Of a stretch of 64,000 bases of DNA, positions 46,249-61,600 are shown one piece after another. Within the stretch, counting starts at the first letter, position 1; every line of letters begins with the position of its first letter. Source of the DNA: Caenorhabditis remanei (lineage: Eukaryota > Nematoda > Chromadorea > Rhabditida > Rhabditidae). The notes under the pieces are model-generated. The model did no database searches and was not told where the DNA came from. It saw only the letters and a list, made by a program, of their open reading frames with translations. The translations under genes were made by a program, and so were the position numbers. Location: contig NC_071329.1 of assembly GCF_010183535.1 (NCBI RefSeq), forward strand, positions 14,384,001-14,448,000, given 5' to 3'.

Positions 46249-46639
46249 GTATGTACACATATTAGCTCGGCACTGTGCTTACAACTGCGCTCCGCCGAAA
46301 TTTCCTTGAGAAATGTCTCATATTCTCTGAATCTCTAGTAGAATGTAAGGAAAACTTTACATTCACCCTCCCAAGAAGAATTTCACACCCAAAGGGTGAC
46401 GTCACCAGGTAAACCTGTAACTTTCTGAGAAAAAGGCTTGCGAGGCCTGTGCAGCTGTATACCGTATACCTGTTTACCTATAATTGAAAAATTATCTGAA
46501 TACAACCGTAATCCCTACCGTACACCTGTACAACAAGTTACATGTACACCTGATTACTTATGATTTTACAGAACAGCTGTATACCGTACACCTGTTAATT
46601 AAAACTACCGTACATCTACCTATTAAACAATTTTTTGGG
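46249..46639. repeat. Short dispersed repeats before the satellite
   Basis: 46430-46620 has several imperfect copies of ACCGTA(T/C)ACCTGT, some inverted. No neprilysin exon was found here. Confidence 0.5.
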
Positions 46640-49600
46640 AATAGTATCGTTTTAGAATAGATTCCTAGATCGAAAGAAATTATCCCGTTTTTTGAAATTT
46701 CAATTATAATTTCGTTGAATTCTAGATCGAAAGAAATTATCCGGTTTTTAGGAATTTTAATTACAATTTTGTTGATTTCTAACCCGGGAGGATTCAAACC
46801 CGCGTCTACTGAAGTATCCTTCAGCCCGGGCATGATAGACTACTACATCCTCTGATCGACGAGTCTATCCGGTACCGACACAGATAAGAATGGTGGGGGA
46901 AGTTAGTTTCATAAAAAGTACCCTGTTTTTTGGAATTTCAATCATAATTTTATTGATTTCTAGATTAAAAAAGTCCTATTTTTGGAATTTTAATTACAAT
47001 TTTGTTGATTTCTAACCCGGGAGGATTCAAACCCGCGTCTACTGAAGTATCCTTCAGCCCGGGCATGATAGACTACTACATCCTCTGATCGACGAGTCTA
47101 TCCGGTACCGACACAGATAAGAATGGTGGGGGAAGTTAATTTCATAAAAAGTACCCTGTTTTTTGGAATTTCAATCATAATTTTATTGATTTCTAATTTA
47201 GAAAAGTCCTATTTTTAGGAATTTTAATTACAATTTTGTTGATTTCTAACCCGGGAGGATTCAAACCCGCGTCTACTGAAGTATCCTTCAGCCCGGGTAT
47301 TATAGACTACTACATCCTCTGATCGACGAGTCTATCCGGTACCGACACAGATAAGAATGGTGGGGGAAGTTAGTTTCATAAAAAGTACCCTGTTTTTTGG
47401 AATTTCAATCATAATTTTATTGATTTCTAATTTAGAAAAGTCCTATTTTTAGGAATTTTAATTACAATTTTGTTGATTTCTAACCCGGGAGGATTCAAAC
47501 CCGCGTCTACTGAAGTATCTGTTGTGGCGTGAACTAGCATGGCCTAGCCTAGTGATCGCCTAACCCTGAGGTCATACGTGGCAAGAAGATCTGCCCATAT
47601 AAGCCGAGAGAACTAATAGTTGTCGGTTATTCCTTATGTAAATAAATGGTTATTTATACTCCACTCTCCTGCCACCTAGCGATATAACATTGGCGATCAG
47701 GATCAAGGGACCACCGAGGAAGGCTGGAATACTCCAAATCGGATTTGGTCGGTGCGCAGGGAGAGTGTTGGAGGCACATTTGGATACCCCGATGCAGTAG
47801 GACGAGATGTCGGCATCGTTGAGTTGTGAGAGAGCCGTCGAAGGGTTGGAGAGCATTGGGCTCGAGATCAGAGGATCCCCTTGAAGCCGATCGGAGATGC
47901 AGCAGAGTGAGGAAGAGTAGAAGATGTCGTGAGGAAGACATCGATGCTGTGGGATACACCATGGGGTGTGGATCGTGCTGGAAACCACCGTGGAGGTGTG
48001 TTGTTAGACGTGCTGAAGATCGTGTGTCGTCGATGGACCGTAGAAGGACAGCGATCGGGACAGATGTCCAGGAGGGAAGAGAAGGAAAAGCTGTGGAGTC
48101 TGAGCAGCGGCTGTCGTGGAAGAATGACGATTCAGAAGACAGTAGACAAATGGACTTTCGTTGAAGAAAGGGAGGTGTTGTGGCGTGAACTAGCATGGCC
48201 TAGCCTAGTGATCGCCTAACCCTGAGGTCATACGTGGCAAGAAGATCTGCCCATATAAGCCGAGAGAACTAATAGTTGTCGGTTATTCCTTATGTAAATA
48301 AATGGTTATTTATACTCCACTCTCCTGCCACCTAGCGATATAACAGTATCCTTCAGCCCGGGTATTATAGACTACTACATCCTCTGATCGACGAGTCTAT
48401 CCGGTACCGACACAGATAAGAATGGTGGGGGAAGTTAATTTCATAAAAAGTACCCAGTTTTTTGGAATTTCAATCATAATTTTATTGATTTCTAATTTAA
48501 AAAAGTCCTATTTTTTGGAATTTAAATCATAATTTTATTGATTTCTAATTTAAAAAAGTCCTATTTTTTGGAATTTAAATCATAATTTTATTGATTTCTA
48601 ATTTAGAAAAGTCCTATTTTTAGGAATTTTAATCATAATTTTATTGATTTCTAGATTAAAAAAGTCCTATTTTTGGAATTTTAATTACAATTTTGTTGAT
48701 TTCTAACCCGGGAGGATTCAAACCCGCGTCTACTGAAGTATCCTTCAGCCCGGGTATTATAGACTACTACATCCTCTGATCGACGAGTCTATCCGGTACC
48801 GACACAGATAAGAATGGTGGGGGAAGTTAATTTCATAAAAAGGTCCCAGTTTTTTGGAATTTCAATCATAATTTTATTGATTTCTAGATTAAAAAAGTCC
48901 TATTTTTAGGAATTTTAATTACAATTTTGTTGATTTCTAACCCGGGACGATTCAAACCCGCGTCTACTGAAGTATCCTTCAGCCCGGGTATTATAGACTA
49001 CTACATCCTCTGATCGACGAGTCTATCCGGTACCGACACAGATAAGAATGGTGGGGGAAGTTAATTTCATAAAAAGTACCCAGTTTTTTGGAATTTCAAT
49101 CATAATTTTATTGATTTCTAATTTAAAAAAGTCCTATTTTTTGGAATTCAAATCATAATTTTATTGATTTCTAATTTAAAAAAGTCCTATTTTTTGGAAT
49201 TTAAATCATAATTTTATTGATTTCTAATTTAGAAAAGTCCTATTTTTAGGAATTTTAATCATAATTTTATTGATTTCTAGATTAAAAAAGTCCTATTTTT
49301 GGAATTTTAATTACAATTTTGTTGATTTCTAACCCGGGAGGATTCAAACCCGCGTCTACTGAAGTATCCTTCAGCCCGGGCATGATAGACTACTACATCC
49401 TCTGATCGACGAGTCTATCCGGTACCGACACAGATAAGAATGGTGGGGGAAGTTAATTTCATAAAAAGTACCCAGTTTTTTGGAATTTCAATCATAATTT
49501 TATTGATTTCTAGATTAAAAAAGTCCTATTTTTAGGAATTTTAATCATAATTTTATTGATTTCTAATTTAAAAAAGTCCTATTTTTAGGAATTTTAATCA

Positions 49601-52600
49601 TAATTTTATTGATTTCTAATTTAGAAAAGTCCTATTTTTTGGAATTTTAATTACAATTTTGTTGATTTCTAATTTAGAAAAGTCCTATTTTTAGGAATTT
49701 TAATCATAATTTTATTGATTTCTAGATTAAAAAAGTCCTATTTTTGGAATTTTAATTACAATTTTGTTGATTTCTAACCCGGGAGGATTCAAACCCGCGT
49801 CTACTGAAGTATCCTTCAGCCCGGGCATGATAGACTACTACATCCTCTGATCGACGAGTCTATCCGGTACCGACACAGATAAGAATGGTGGGGGAAGTTA
49901 ATTTCATAAAAAGTACCCAGTTTTTTGGAATTTCAATCATAATTTTATTGATTTCTAGATTAAAAAAGTCCTATTTTTAGGAATTTTAATCATAATTTTA
50001 TTGATTTCTAATTTAAAAAAGTCCTATTTTTAGGAATTTTAATCATAATTTTATTGATTTCTAATTTAGAAAAGTCCTATTTTTTGGAATTTTAATTACA
50101 ATTTTGTTGATTTCTAATTTAGAAAAGTCCTATTTTTAGGAATTTTAATCATAATTTTATTGATTTCTAGATTAAAAAAGTCCTATTTTTGGAATTTTAA
50201 TTACAATTTTGTTGATTTCTAACCCGGGAGGATTCAAACCCGCAACTACTGAAGTATCCTTCAGCCCGGGCATGATAGACTACTACATCCTCTGATCGAC
50301 GAGTCTATCCGGTACCGACACAGATAAGAATGGTGGGGGAAGTTAGTTTCATAAAAAGTACCCTGTTTTTTGGAATTTCAATCGTAATTTTATTGATTTC
50401 TAGATTAAAAAAGTCCTATTTTTGGAATTTTAATTACAATTTTGTTGATTTCTAACCCGGGAGGATTCAAACCCGCGTCTACTGAAGTATCCTTCAGCCC
50501 GGGCATGATAGACTACTACATCCTCTGATCGACGAGTCTATCCGGTACCGACACAGATAAGAATGGTGGGGGAAGTTAATTTCATAAAAAGTACCCTGTT
50601 TTTTGGAATTTCAATCATTTTTTTATTGATTTCTAGATTAAAAAAGTCCTATTTTTGGAATTTTAATTACAATTTTGTTGATTTCTAACCCGGGAGGATT
50701 CAAACCCGCGTCTACTGAAGTATCCTTCAGCCCGGGTATTATAGACTACTACATCCTCTGATCGACGAGTCTATCCGGTACCGACACAGATAAGAATGGT
50801 GGGGGAAGTTAATTTCATAAAAAGTACCCAGTTTTTTGGAATTTCAATCATAATTTTATTGATTTCTAGATTAAAAAAGTCCTATTTTTAGGAATTTTAA
50901 TCATAATTTTATTGATTTCTAATTTAAAAAAGTCCTATTTTTTGGAATTGTAATCATAATTTTATTGATTTCTAATTTAGAAAAGTCCTATTTTTAGGAA
51001 TTTTAATTACAATTTTGTTGATTTCTAGATTAAAAAAGTCCTATTTTTGGAATTTTAATTACAATTTTGTTGATTTCTAACCCGGGAGGATTCAAACCCG
51101 CGTCTACTGAAGTATCCTTCAGCCCGGGTATTATAGACTACTACATCCTCTGATCGACGAGTCTATCCGGTACCGACACAGATAAGAATGGTGGGGGAAG
51201 TTAGTTTCATAAAAAGTACCCTGTTTTTTGGAATTTCAATCATAATTTTATTGATTTCTAATTTAAAAAAGTCCTATTTTTAGGAATTTTAATCATAATT
51301 TTATTGATTTCTAATTTAAAAAAGTCCTATTTTTAGGAATTTTAATCATAATTTTATTGATTTCTAATTTAGAAAAGTCCTATTTTTAGGAATTTTAATT
51401 ACAATTTTGTTGATTTCTAACCCGGGAGGATTCAAACCCGCGTCTACTGAAGTATCCTTCAGCCCGGGTATTATAGACTACTACATCCTCTGATCGACGA
51501 GTCTATCCGGTACCGACACAGATAAGAATGGTGGGGGAAGTTAATTTCATAAAAAGTACCCAGTTTTTTGGAATTTCAATCATAATTTTATTGATTTCTA
51601 GATTAAAAAAGTCCTATTTTTAGGAATTTTAATCATAATTTTATTGATTTCTAATTTAAAAAAGTCCTATTTTTTGGAATTTCAATCATAATTTTATTGA
51701 TTTCTAATTTAAAAAAGTCCTATTTTTAGGAATTTTAATCATAATTTTATTGATTTCTAATTTAGAAAAGTCCTATTTTTGGAATTTTAATTACAATTTT
51801 GTTGATTTCTAACCCGGGAGGATTCAAACCCGCGTCTACTGAAGTATCCTTCAGCCCGGGTATTATAGACTACTACATCCTCTGATCGACGAGTCTATCC
51901 GGTACCGACACAGATAAGAATGGTGGGGGAAGTTAGTTTCATAAAAAGTACCCTGTTTTTTGGAATTTCAATCATAATTTTATTGATTTCTAATTTAAAA
52001 AAGTCCTATTTTTAGGAATTTTAATCATAATTTTATTGATTTCTAATTTAAAAAAGTCCTATTTTTAGGAATTTTAATCATAATTTTATTGATTTCTAAT
52101 TTAGAAAAGTCCTATTTTTAGGAATTTTAATTACAATTTTGTTGATTTCTAACCCGGGAGGATTCAAACCCGCGTCTACTGAAGTATCCTTCAGCCCGGG
52201 TATTATAGACTACTACATCCTCTGATCGACGAGTCTATCCGGTACCGACACAGATAAGAATGGTGGGGGAAGTTAATTTCATAAAAAGTACCCAGTTTTT
52301 TGGAATTTCAATCATAATTTTATTGATTTCTAGATTAAAAAAGTCCTATTTTTAGGAATTTTAATCATAATTTTATTGATTTCTAATTTAAAAAAGTCCT
52401 ATTTTTTGGAATTGTAATCATAATTTTATTGATTTCTAATTTAGAAAAGTCCTATTTTTAGGAATTTTAATTACAATTTTGTTGATTTCTAACCCGGGAG
52501 GATTCAAACCCGCGTCTACTGAAGTATCCTTCAGCCCGGGCATGATAGACTACTACATCCTCTGATCGACGAGTCTATCCGGTACCGACACAGATAAGAA

Positions 52601-55600
52601 TGGTGGGGGAAGTTAGTTTCATAAAAAGTACCCTGTTTTTTGGAATTTCAATCGTAATTTTATTGATTTCTAGATTAAAAAAGTCCTATTTTTGGAATTT
52701 TAATTACAATTTTGTTGATTTCTAACCCGGGAGGATTCAAACCCGCAACTACTGAAGTATCCTTCAGCCCGGGCATGATAGACTACTACATCCTCTGATC
52801 GACGAGTCTATCCGGTACCGACACAGATAAGAATGGTGGGGGAAGTTAGTTTCATAAAAAGTACCCTGTTTTTTGGAATTTCAATCGTAATTTTATTGAT
52901 TTCTAGATTAAAAAAGTCCTATTTTTGGAATTTTAATTACAATTTTGTTGATTTCTAACCCGGGAGGATTCAAACCCGCGTCTACTGAAGTATCCTTCAG
53001 CCCGGGCATGATAGACTACTACATCCTCTGATCGACGAGTCTATCCGGTACCGACACAGATAAGAATGGTGGGGGAAGTTAATTTCATAAAAAGTACCCT
53101 GTTTTTGGAATTTCAATCATAATTTTATTGATTTCTAATTTAAAAAAGTCCTATTTTTTGGAATTTCAATCATAATTTTATTGATTTCTAATTTAAAAAA
53201 GTCCTATTTTTAGGAATTTTAATCATAATTTTATTGATTTCTAATTTAGAAAAGTCCTATTTTTAGGAATTTTAATTACAATTTTGTTGATTTCTAGATT
53301 AAAAAAGTCCTATTTTTGGAATTTTAATTACAATTTTGTTGATTTCTAACCCGGGAGGATTCAAACCCGCGTCTACTGAAGTATCCTTCAGCCCGGGTAT
53401 TATAGACTACTACATCCTCTGATCGACGAGTCTATCCGGTACCGACACAGATAAGAATGGTGGGGGAAGTTAGTTTCATAAAAAGTACCCTGTTTTTTGG
53501 AATTTCAATCATAATTTTATTGATTTCTAATTTAAAAAAGTCCTATTTTTTGGAATTTCAATCATAATTTTATTGATTTCTAATTTAAAAAAGTCCTATT
53601 TTTAGGAATTTTAATCATAATTTTATTGATTTCTAATTTAGAAAAGTCCTATTTTTGGAATTTTAATTACAATTTTGTTGATTTCTAACCCGGGAGGATT
53701 CAAACCCGCGTCTACTGAAGTATCCTTCAGCCCGGGTATTATAGACTACTACATCCTCTGATCGACGAGTCTATCCGGTACCGACACAGATAAGAATGGT
53801 GGGGGAAGTTAGTTTCATAAAAAGTACCCTGTTTTTTGGAATTTCAATCATAATTTTATTGATTTCTAATTTAAAAAAGTCCTATTTTTAGGAATTTTAA
53901 TCATAATTTTATTGATTTCTAATTTAAAAAAGTCCTATTTTTAGGAATTTTAATCATAATTTTATTGATTTCTAATTTAGAAAAGTCCTATTTTTAGGAA
54001 TTTTAATTACAATTTTGTTGATTTCTAACCCGGGAGGATTCAAACCCGCGTCTACTGAAGTATCCTTCAGCCCGGGTATTATAGACTACTACATCCTCTG
54101 ATCGACGAGTCTATCCGGTACCGACACAGATAAGAATGGTGGGGGAAGTTAATTTCATAAAAAGTACCCAGTTTTTTGGAATTTCAATCATAATTTTATT
54201 GATTTCTAGATTAAAAAAGTCCTATTTTTAGGAATTTTAATCATAATTTTATTGATTTCTAATTTAAAAAAGTCCTATTTTTTGGAATTGTAATCATAAT
54301 TTTATTGATTTCTAATTTAGAAAAGTCCTATTTTTAGGAATTTTAATTACAATTTTGTTGATTTCTAACCCGGGAGGATTCAAACCCGCGTCTACTGAAG
54401 TATCCTTCAGCCCGGGCATGATAGACTACTACATCCTCTGATCGACGAGTCTATCCGGTACCGACACAGATAAGAATGGTGGGGGAAGTTAATTTCATAA
54501 AAAGTACCCAGTTTTCTGGAATTTCAATCATAATTTTATTGATTTCTAGATTAAAAAAGTCCTATTTTTAGGAATTTTAATCATAATTTTATTGATTTCT
54601 AATTTAAAAAAGTCCTATTTTTAGGAATTTTAATCATAATTTTATTGATTTCTAATTTAGAAAAGTCCTATTTTTTGGAATTTTAATTACAATTTTGTTG
54701 ATTTCTAACCCGGGAGGATTCAAACCCGCGTCTACTGAAGTATCCTTCAGCCCGGGTATTATAGACTACTACATCCTCTGATCGACGAGTCTATCCGGTA
54801 CCGACACAGATAAGAATGGTGGGGGAAGTTAGTTTCATAAAAAGTACCCTGTTTTTTGGAATTTCAATCATAATTTTATTGATTTCTAATTTAAAAAAGT
54901 CCTATTTTTAGGAATTTTAATCATAATTTTATTGATTTCTAATTTAAAAAAGTCCTATTTTTAGGAATTTTAATCATAATTTTATTGATTTCTAATTTAG
55001 AAAAGTCCTATTTTTTGGAATTTTAATTACAATTTTGTTGATTTCTAACCCGGGAGGATTCAAACCCGCGTCTACTGAAGTATCCTTCAGCCCGGGTATT
55101 ATAGACTACTACATCCTCTGATCGACGAGTCTATCCGGTACCGACACAGATAAGAATGGTGGGGGAAGTTAGTTTCATAAAAAGTACCCTGTTTTTTGGA
55201 ATTTCAATCATAATTTTATTGATTTCTAATTTAAAAAAGTCCTATTTTTAGGAATTTTAATCATAATTTTATTGATTTCTAATTTAAAAAAGTCCTATTT
55301 TTAGGAATTTTAATCATAATTTTATTGATTTCTAATTTAGAAAAGTCCTATTTTTTGGAATTTTAATTACAATTTTGTTGATTTCTAACCCGGGAGGATT
55401 CAAACCCGCGTCTACTGAAGTATCCTTCAGCCCGGGTATTATAGACTACTACATCCTCTGATCGACGAGTCTATCCGGTACCGACACAGATAAGAATGGT
55501 GGGGGAAGTTAGTTTCATAAAAAGTACCCTGTTTTTTGGAATTTCAATCATAATTTTATTGATTTCTAATTTAAAAAAGTCCTATTTTTAGGAATTTTAA

Positions 55601-58600
55601 TCATAATTTTATTGATTTCTAATTTAAAAAAGTCCTATTTTTAGGAATTTTAATCATAATTTTATTGATTTCTAATTTAGAAAAGTCCTATTTTTTGGAA
55701 TTTTAATTACAATTTTGTTGATTTCTAACCCGGGAGGATTCAAACCCGCGTCTACTGAAGTATCCTTCAGCCCGGGTATTATAGACTACTACATCCTCTG
55801 ATCGACGAGTCTATCCGGTACCGACACAGATAAGAATGGTGGGGGAAGTTAGTTTCATAAAAAGTACCCTGTTTTTTGGAATTTCAATCATAATTTTATT
55901 GATTTCTAATTTAAAAAAGTCCTATTTTTAGGAATTTTAATCATAATTTTATTGATTTCTAATTTAGAAAAGTCCTATTTTTAGGAATTTTAATTACAAT
56001 TTTGTTGATTTCTAGATTAAAAAAGTCCTATTTTTGGAATTTTAATTACAATTTTGTTGATTTCTAACCCGGGAGGATTCAAACCCGCGTCTACTGAAGT
56101 ATCCTTCAGCCCGGGTATTATAGACTACTACATCCTCTGATCGACGAGTCTATCCGGTACCGACACAGATAAGAATGGTGGGGGAAGTTAATTTCATAAA
56201 AAGTACCCTGTTTTTTGAAATTTCAATCATAATTTTATTGATTTCTAATTTAAAAAAGTCCTGTTTTTAGGAATTTTAATCATAATTTTATTGATTTCTA
56301 ATTTAAAAAAGTCCTATTTTTAGGAATTTTAATTACAATTTTGTTGATTTCTAGATTAAAAAAGTCCTATTTTTGGAATTTTAATTACAATTTTGTTGAT
56401 TTCTAACCCGGGAGGATTCAAACCCGCGTCTACTGAAGTATCCTTCAGCCCGGGTATTATAGACTACTACATCCTCTGATCGACGAGTCTATCCGGTACC
56501 GACACAGATAAGAATGGTGGGGGAAGTTAATTTCATAAAAAGTACCCAGTTTTTTGGAATTTCAATCATAATTTTATTGATTTCTAGATTAAAAAAGTCC
56601 TATTTTTAGGAATTTTAATCATAATTTTATTGATTTCTAATTCAAAAAAGTCCTATTTTTAGGAATTTTAATCATAATTTTATTGATTTCTAATTTAGAA
56701 AAGTCCTATTTTTTGGAATTTTAATTACAATTTTGTTGATTTCTAACCCGGGAGGATTCAAACCCGCGTCTACTGAAGTATCCTTCAGCCCGGGTATTAT
56801 AGACTACTACATCCTCTGATCGACGAGTCTATCCGGTACCGACACAGATAAGAATGGTGGGGGAAGTTAGTTTCATAAAAAGTACCCTGTTTTTTGGAAT
56901 TTCAATCATAATTTTATTGATTTCTAATTTAAAAAAGTCCTATTTTTAGGAATTTTAATCATAATTTTATTGATTTCTAATTTAAAAAAGTCCTATTTTT
57001 AGGAATTTTAATCATAATTTTATTGATTTCTAATTTAAAAAAGTCCTATTTTTAGGAATTTTAATCATAATTTTATTGATTTCTAATTTAGAAAAGTCCT
57101 ATTTTTGGAATTTTAATTACAATTTTGTTGATTTCTAACCCGGGAGGATTCAAACCCGCGTCTACTGAAGTATCCTTCAGCCCGGGTATTATAGACTACT
57201 ACATCCTCTGATCGACGAGTCTATCCGGTACCGACACAGATAAGAATGGTGGGGGAAGTTAATTTCATAAAAAGTACCCTGTTTTTTGGAATTTCAATCA
57301 TAATTTTATTGATTTCTAATTTAAAAAAGTCCTATTTTTAGGAATTTTAATCATAAATTTATTGATTTCTAATTTAAAAAAGTCCTATTTTTAGGAATTT
57401 TAATTACAATTTTGTTGATTTCTAGATTAAAAAAGTCCTATTTTTGGAATTTTAATTACAATTTTGTTGATTTCTAACCCGGGAGGATTCAAACCCGCGT
57501 CTACTGAAGTATCCTTCAGCCCGGGTATTATAGACTACTACATCCTCTGATCGACGAGTCTATCCGGTACCGACACAGATAAGAATGGTGGGGGAAGTTA
57601 ATTTCATAAAAAGTACCCTGTTTTTTGAAATTTCAATCATAATTTTATTGATTTCTAATTTAAAAAAGTCCTATTTTTAGGAATTTTAATCATAATTTTA
57701 TTGATTTCTAATTTAAAAAAGTCCTATTTTTAGGAATTTTAATTACAATTTTGTTGATTTCTAGATTAAAAAAGTCCTATTTTTGAAATTTTAATTACAA
57801 TTTTGTTGATTTCTAACCCGGGAGGATTCAAACCCGCGTCTACTGAAGTATCCTTCAGCCCGGGTATTATAGACTACTACATCCTCTGATCGACGAGTCT
57901 ATCCGGTACCGACACAGATAAGAATGGTGGGGGAAGTTAATTTCATAAAAAGTACCCAGTTTTTTGGAATTTCAATCATAATTTTATTGATTTCTAATTT
58001 AAAAAAGTCCTATTTTTAGGAATTTTAATCATAATTTTATTGATTTCTAATTTAAAAAAGTCCTATTTTTAGGAATTTTAATCATAATTTTATTGATTTC
58101 TAATTTAGAAAAGTCCTATTTTTAGGAATTTTAATTACAATTTTGTTGATTTCTAGATTAAAAAAGTCCTATTTTTGGAATTTTAATTACAATTTTGTTG
58201 ATTTCTAACCCGGGAGGATTCAAACCCGCGTCTACTGAAGTATCCTTCAGCCCGGGTATTATAGACTACTACATCCTCTGATCGACGAGTCTATCCGGTA
58301 CCGACACAGATAAGAATGGTGGGGGAAGTTAGTTTCATAAAAAGTACCCTGTTTTTTGGAATTTCAATCATAATTTTATTGATTTCTAATTTAAAAAGTC
58401 CTATTTTTAGGAATTTTAATCATAATTTTATTGATTTCTAATTTAAAAAAGTCCTATTTTTAGGAATTTTAATCATAATTTTATTGATTTCTAATTTAGA
58501 AAAGTCCTATTTTTTGGAATTTTAATTACAATTTTGTTGATTTCTAGATTAAAAAAGTCCTATTTTTGGAATTTTAATTACAATTTTGTTGATTTCTAAC

Positions 58601-61600
58601 CCGGGAGGATTCAAACCCGCGTCTACTGAAGTATCCTTCAGCCCGGGTATTATAGACTACTACATCCTCTGATCGACGAGTCTATCCGGTACCGACACAG
58701 ATAAGAATGGTGGGGGAAGTTAGTTTCATAAAAAGTACCCTGTTTTTTGGAATTTCAATCATAATTTTATTGATTTCTAATTTAAAAAAGTCCTATTTTT
58801 AGGAATTTTAATCATAATTTTATTGATTTCTAATTTAAAAAAGTCCTATTTTTAGGAATTTTAATCATAATTTTATTGATTTCTAATTTAGAAAAGTCCT
58901 ATTTTTAGGAATTTTAATTACAATTTTGTTGATTTCTAGATTAAAAAAGTCCTATTTTTGGAATTTTAATTACAATTTTGTTGATTTCTAACCCGGGAGG
59001 ATTCAAACCCGCGTCTACTGAAGTATCCTTCAGCCCGGGTATTATAGACTACTACATCCTCTGATCGACGAGTCTATCCGGTACCGACACAGATAAGAAT
59101 GGTGGGGGAAGTTAGTTTCATAAAAAGTACCCTGTTTTTTGGAATTTCAATCATAATTTTATTGATTTCTAATTTAAAAAAGTCCTATTTTTAGGAATTT
59201 TAATCATAATTTTATTGATTTCTAATTTAAAAAAGTCCTATTTTTAGGAATTTTAATCATAATTTTATTGATTTCTAATTTAGAAAAGTCCTATTTTTAG
59301 GAATTTTAATTACAATTTTGTTGATTTCTAGATTAAAAAAGTCCTATTTTTGGAATTTTAATTACAATTTTGTTGATTTCTAACCCGGGAGGATTCAAAC
59401 CCGCGTCTACTGAAGTATCCTTCAGCCCGGGTATTATAGACTACTACATCCTCTGATCGACGAGTCTATCCGGTACCGACACAGATAAGAATGGTGGGGG
59501 AAGTTAATTTCATAAAAAGTACCCAGTTTTTTGGAATTTCAATCATAATTTTATTGATTTCTATATTAAAAAAGTCCTATTTTTAGGAATTTTAATCATA
59601 ATTTTATTGATTTCTAATTCAAAAAAGTCCTATTTTTAGGAATTTTAATCATAATTTTATTGATTTCTAATTTAGAAAAGTCCTATTTTTTGGAATTTTA
59701 ATTACAATTTTGTTGATTTCTAACCCGGGAGGATTCAAACCCGCGTCTACTGAAGTATCCTTCAGCCCGGGTATTATAGACTACTACATCCTCTGATCGA
59801 CGAGTCTATCCGGTACCGACACAGATAAGAATGGTGGGGGAAGTTAATTTCATAAAAAGGTCCCAGTTTTTTGGAATTTCAATCATAATTTTATTGATTT
59901 CTAATTTAAAAAAGTCCTATTTTTAGGAATTTTAATCATAATTTTATTGATTTCTAATTTAAAAAAGTCCTATTTTTAGGAATTTTAATCATAATTTTAT
60001 TGATTTCTAATTTAAAAAAGTCCTATTTTTAGGAATTTTAATCATAATTTTATTGATTTCTAATTTAAAAAAGTCCTATTTTTAGGAATTTTAATCATAA
60101 TTTTATTGATTTCTAATTTAGAAAAGTCCTATTTTTTGGAATTTTAATTACAATTTTGTTGATTTCTAACCCGGGAGGATTCAAACCCGCGTCTACTGAA
60201 GTATCCTTCAGCCCGGGTATTATAGACTACTACATCCTCTGATCGACGAGTCTATCCGGTACCGACACAGATAAGAATGGTGGGGGAAGTTAATTTCATA
60301 AAAAGTACCCTGTTTTTTGAAATTTCAATCATAATTTTATTGATTTCTAATTTAAAAAAGTCCTATTTTTAGGAATTTTAATCATAATTTTATTGATTTC
60401 TAATTTAAAAAAGTCCTATTTTTAGGAATTTTAATTACAATTTTGTTGATTTCTAGATTAAAAAAGTCCTATTTTTGGAATTTTAATTACAATTTTGTTG
60501 ATTTCTAACCCGGGAGGATTCAAACCCGCGTCTACTGAAGTATCCTTCAGCCCGGGTATTATAGACTACTACATCCTCTGATCGACGAGTCTATCCGGTA
60601 CCGACACAGATAAGAATGGTGGGGGAAGTTAGTTTCATAAAAAGTACCCTGTTTTTTGGAATTTCAATCATAATTTTATTGATTTCTAATTTAAAAAAGT
60701 CCTATTTTTAGGAATTTTAATCATAATTTTATTGATTTCTAATTTAAAAAAGTCCTATTTTTAGGAATTTTAATCATAATTTTATTGATTTCTAATTTAA
60801 AAAAGTCCTATTTTTAGGAATTTTAATCATAATTTTATTGATTTCTAATTTAAAAAAGTCCTATTTTTAGGAATTTTAATCATAATTTTATTGATTTCTA
60901 ATTTAGAAAAGTCCTATTTTTTGGAATTTTAATTACAATTTTGTTGATTTCTAACCCGGGAGGATTCAAACCCGCGTCTACTGAAGTATCCTTCAGCCCG
61001 GGTATTATAGACTACTACATCCTCTGATCGACGAGTCTATCCGGTACCGACACAGATAAGAATGGTGGGGGAAGTTAATTTCATAAAAAGTACCCTGTTT
61101 TTTGAAATTTCAATCATAATTTTATTGATTTCTAATTTAAAAAAGTCCTATTTTTAGGAATTTTAATCATAATTTTATTGATTTCTAATTTAAAAAAGTC
61201 CTATTTTTAGGAATTTTAATTACAATTTTGTTGATTTCTAGATTAAAAAAGTCCTATTTTTGGAATTTTAATTACAATTTTGTTGATTTCTAACCCGGGA
61301 GGATTCAAACCCGCGTCTACTGAAGTATCCTTCAGCCCGGGCATGATAGACTACTACATCCTCTGATCGACGAGTCTATCCGGTACCGACACAGATAAGA
61401 ATGGTGGGGGAAGTTAATTTCATAAAAAGGTCCCAGTTTTTTGGAATTTCAATCATAATTTTATTGATTTCTAGATTAAAAAAGTCCTATTTTTAGGAAT
61501 TTTAATCATAATTTTATTGATTTCTAATTTAAAAAAGTCCTATTTTTAGGAATTTTAATCATAATTTTATTGATTTCTAATTTAGAAAAGTCCTATTTTT

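Noticed and set aside
47650..48219. Open frames of up to 180 codons inside the LTR element
   Set aside because: They overlap on both strands, cross the LTR boundary in one case, and show no gag, protease, reverse transcriptase or integrase motifs.
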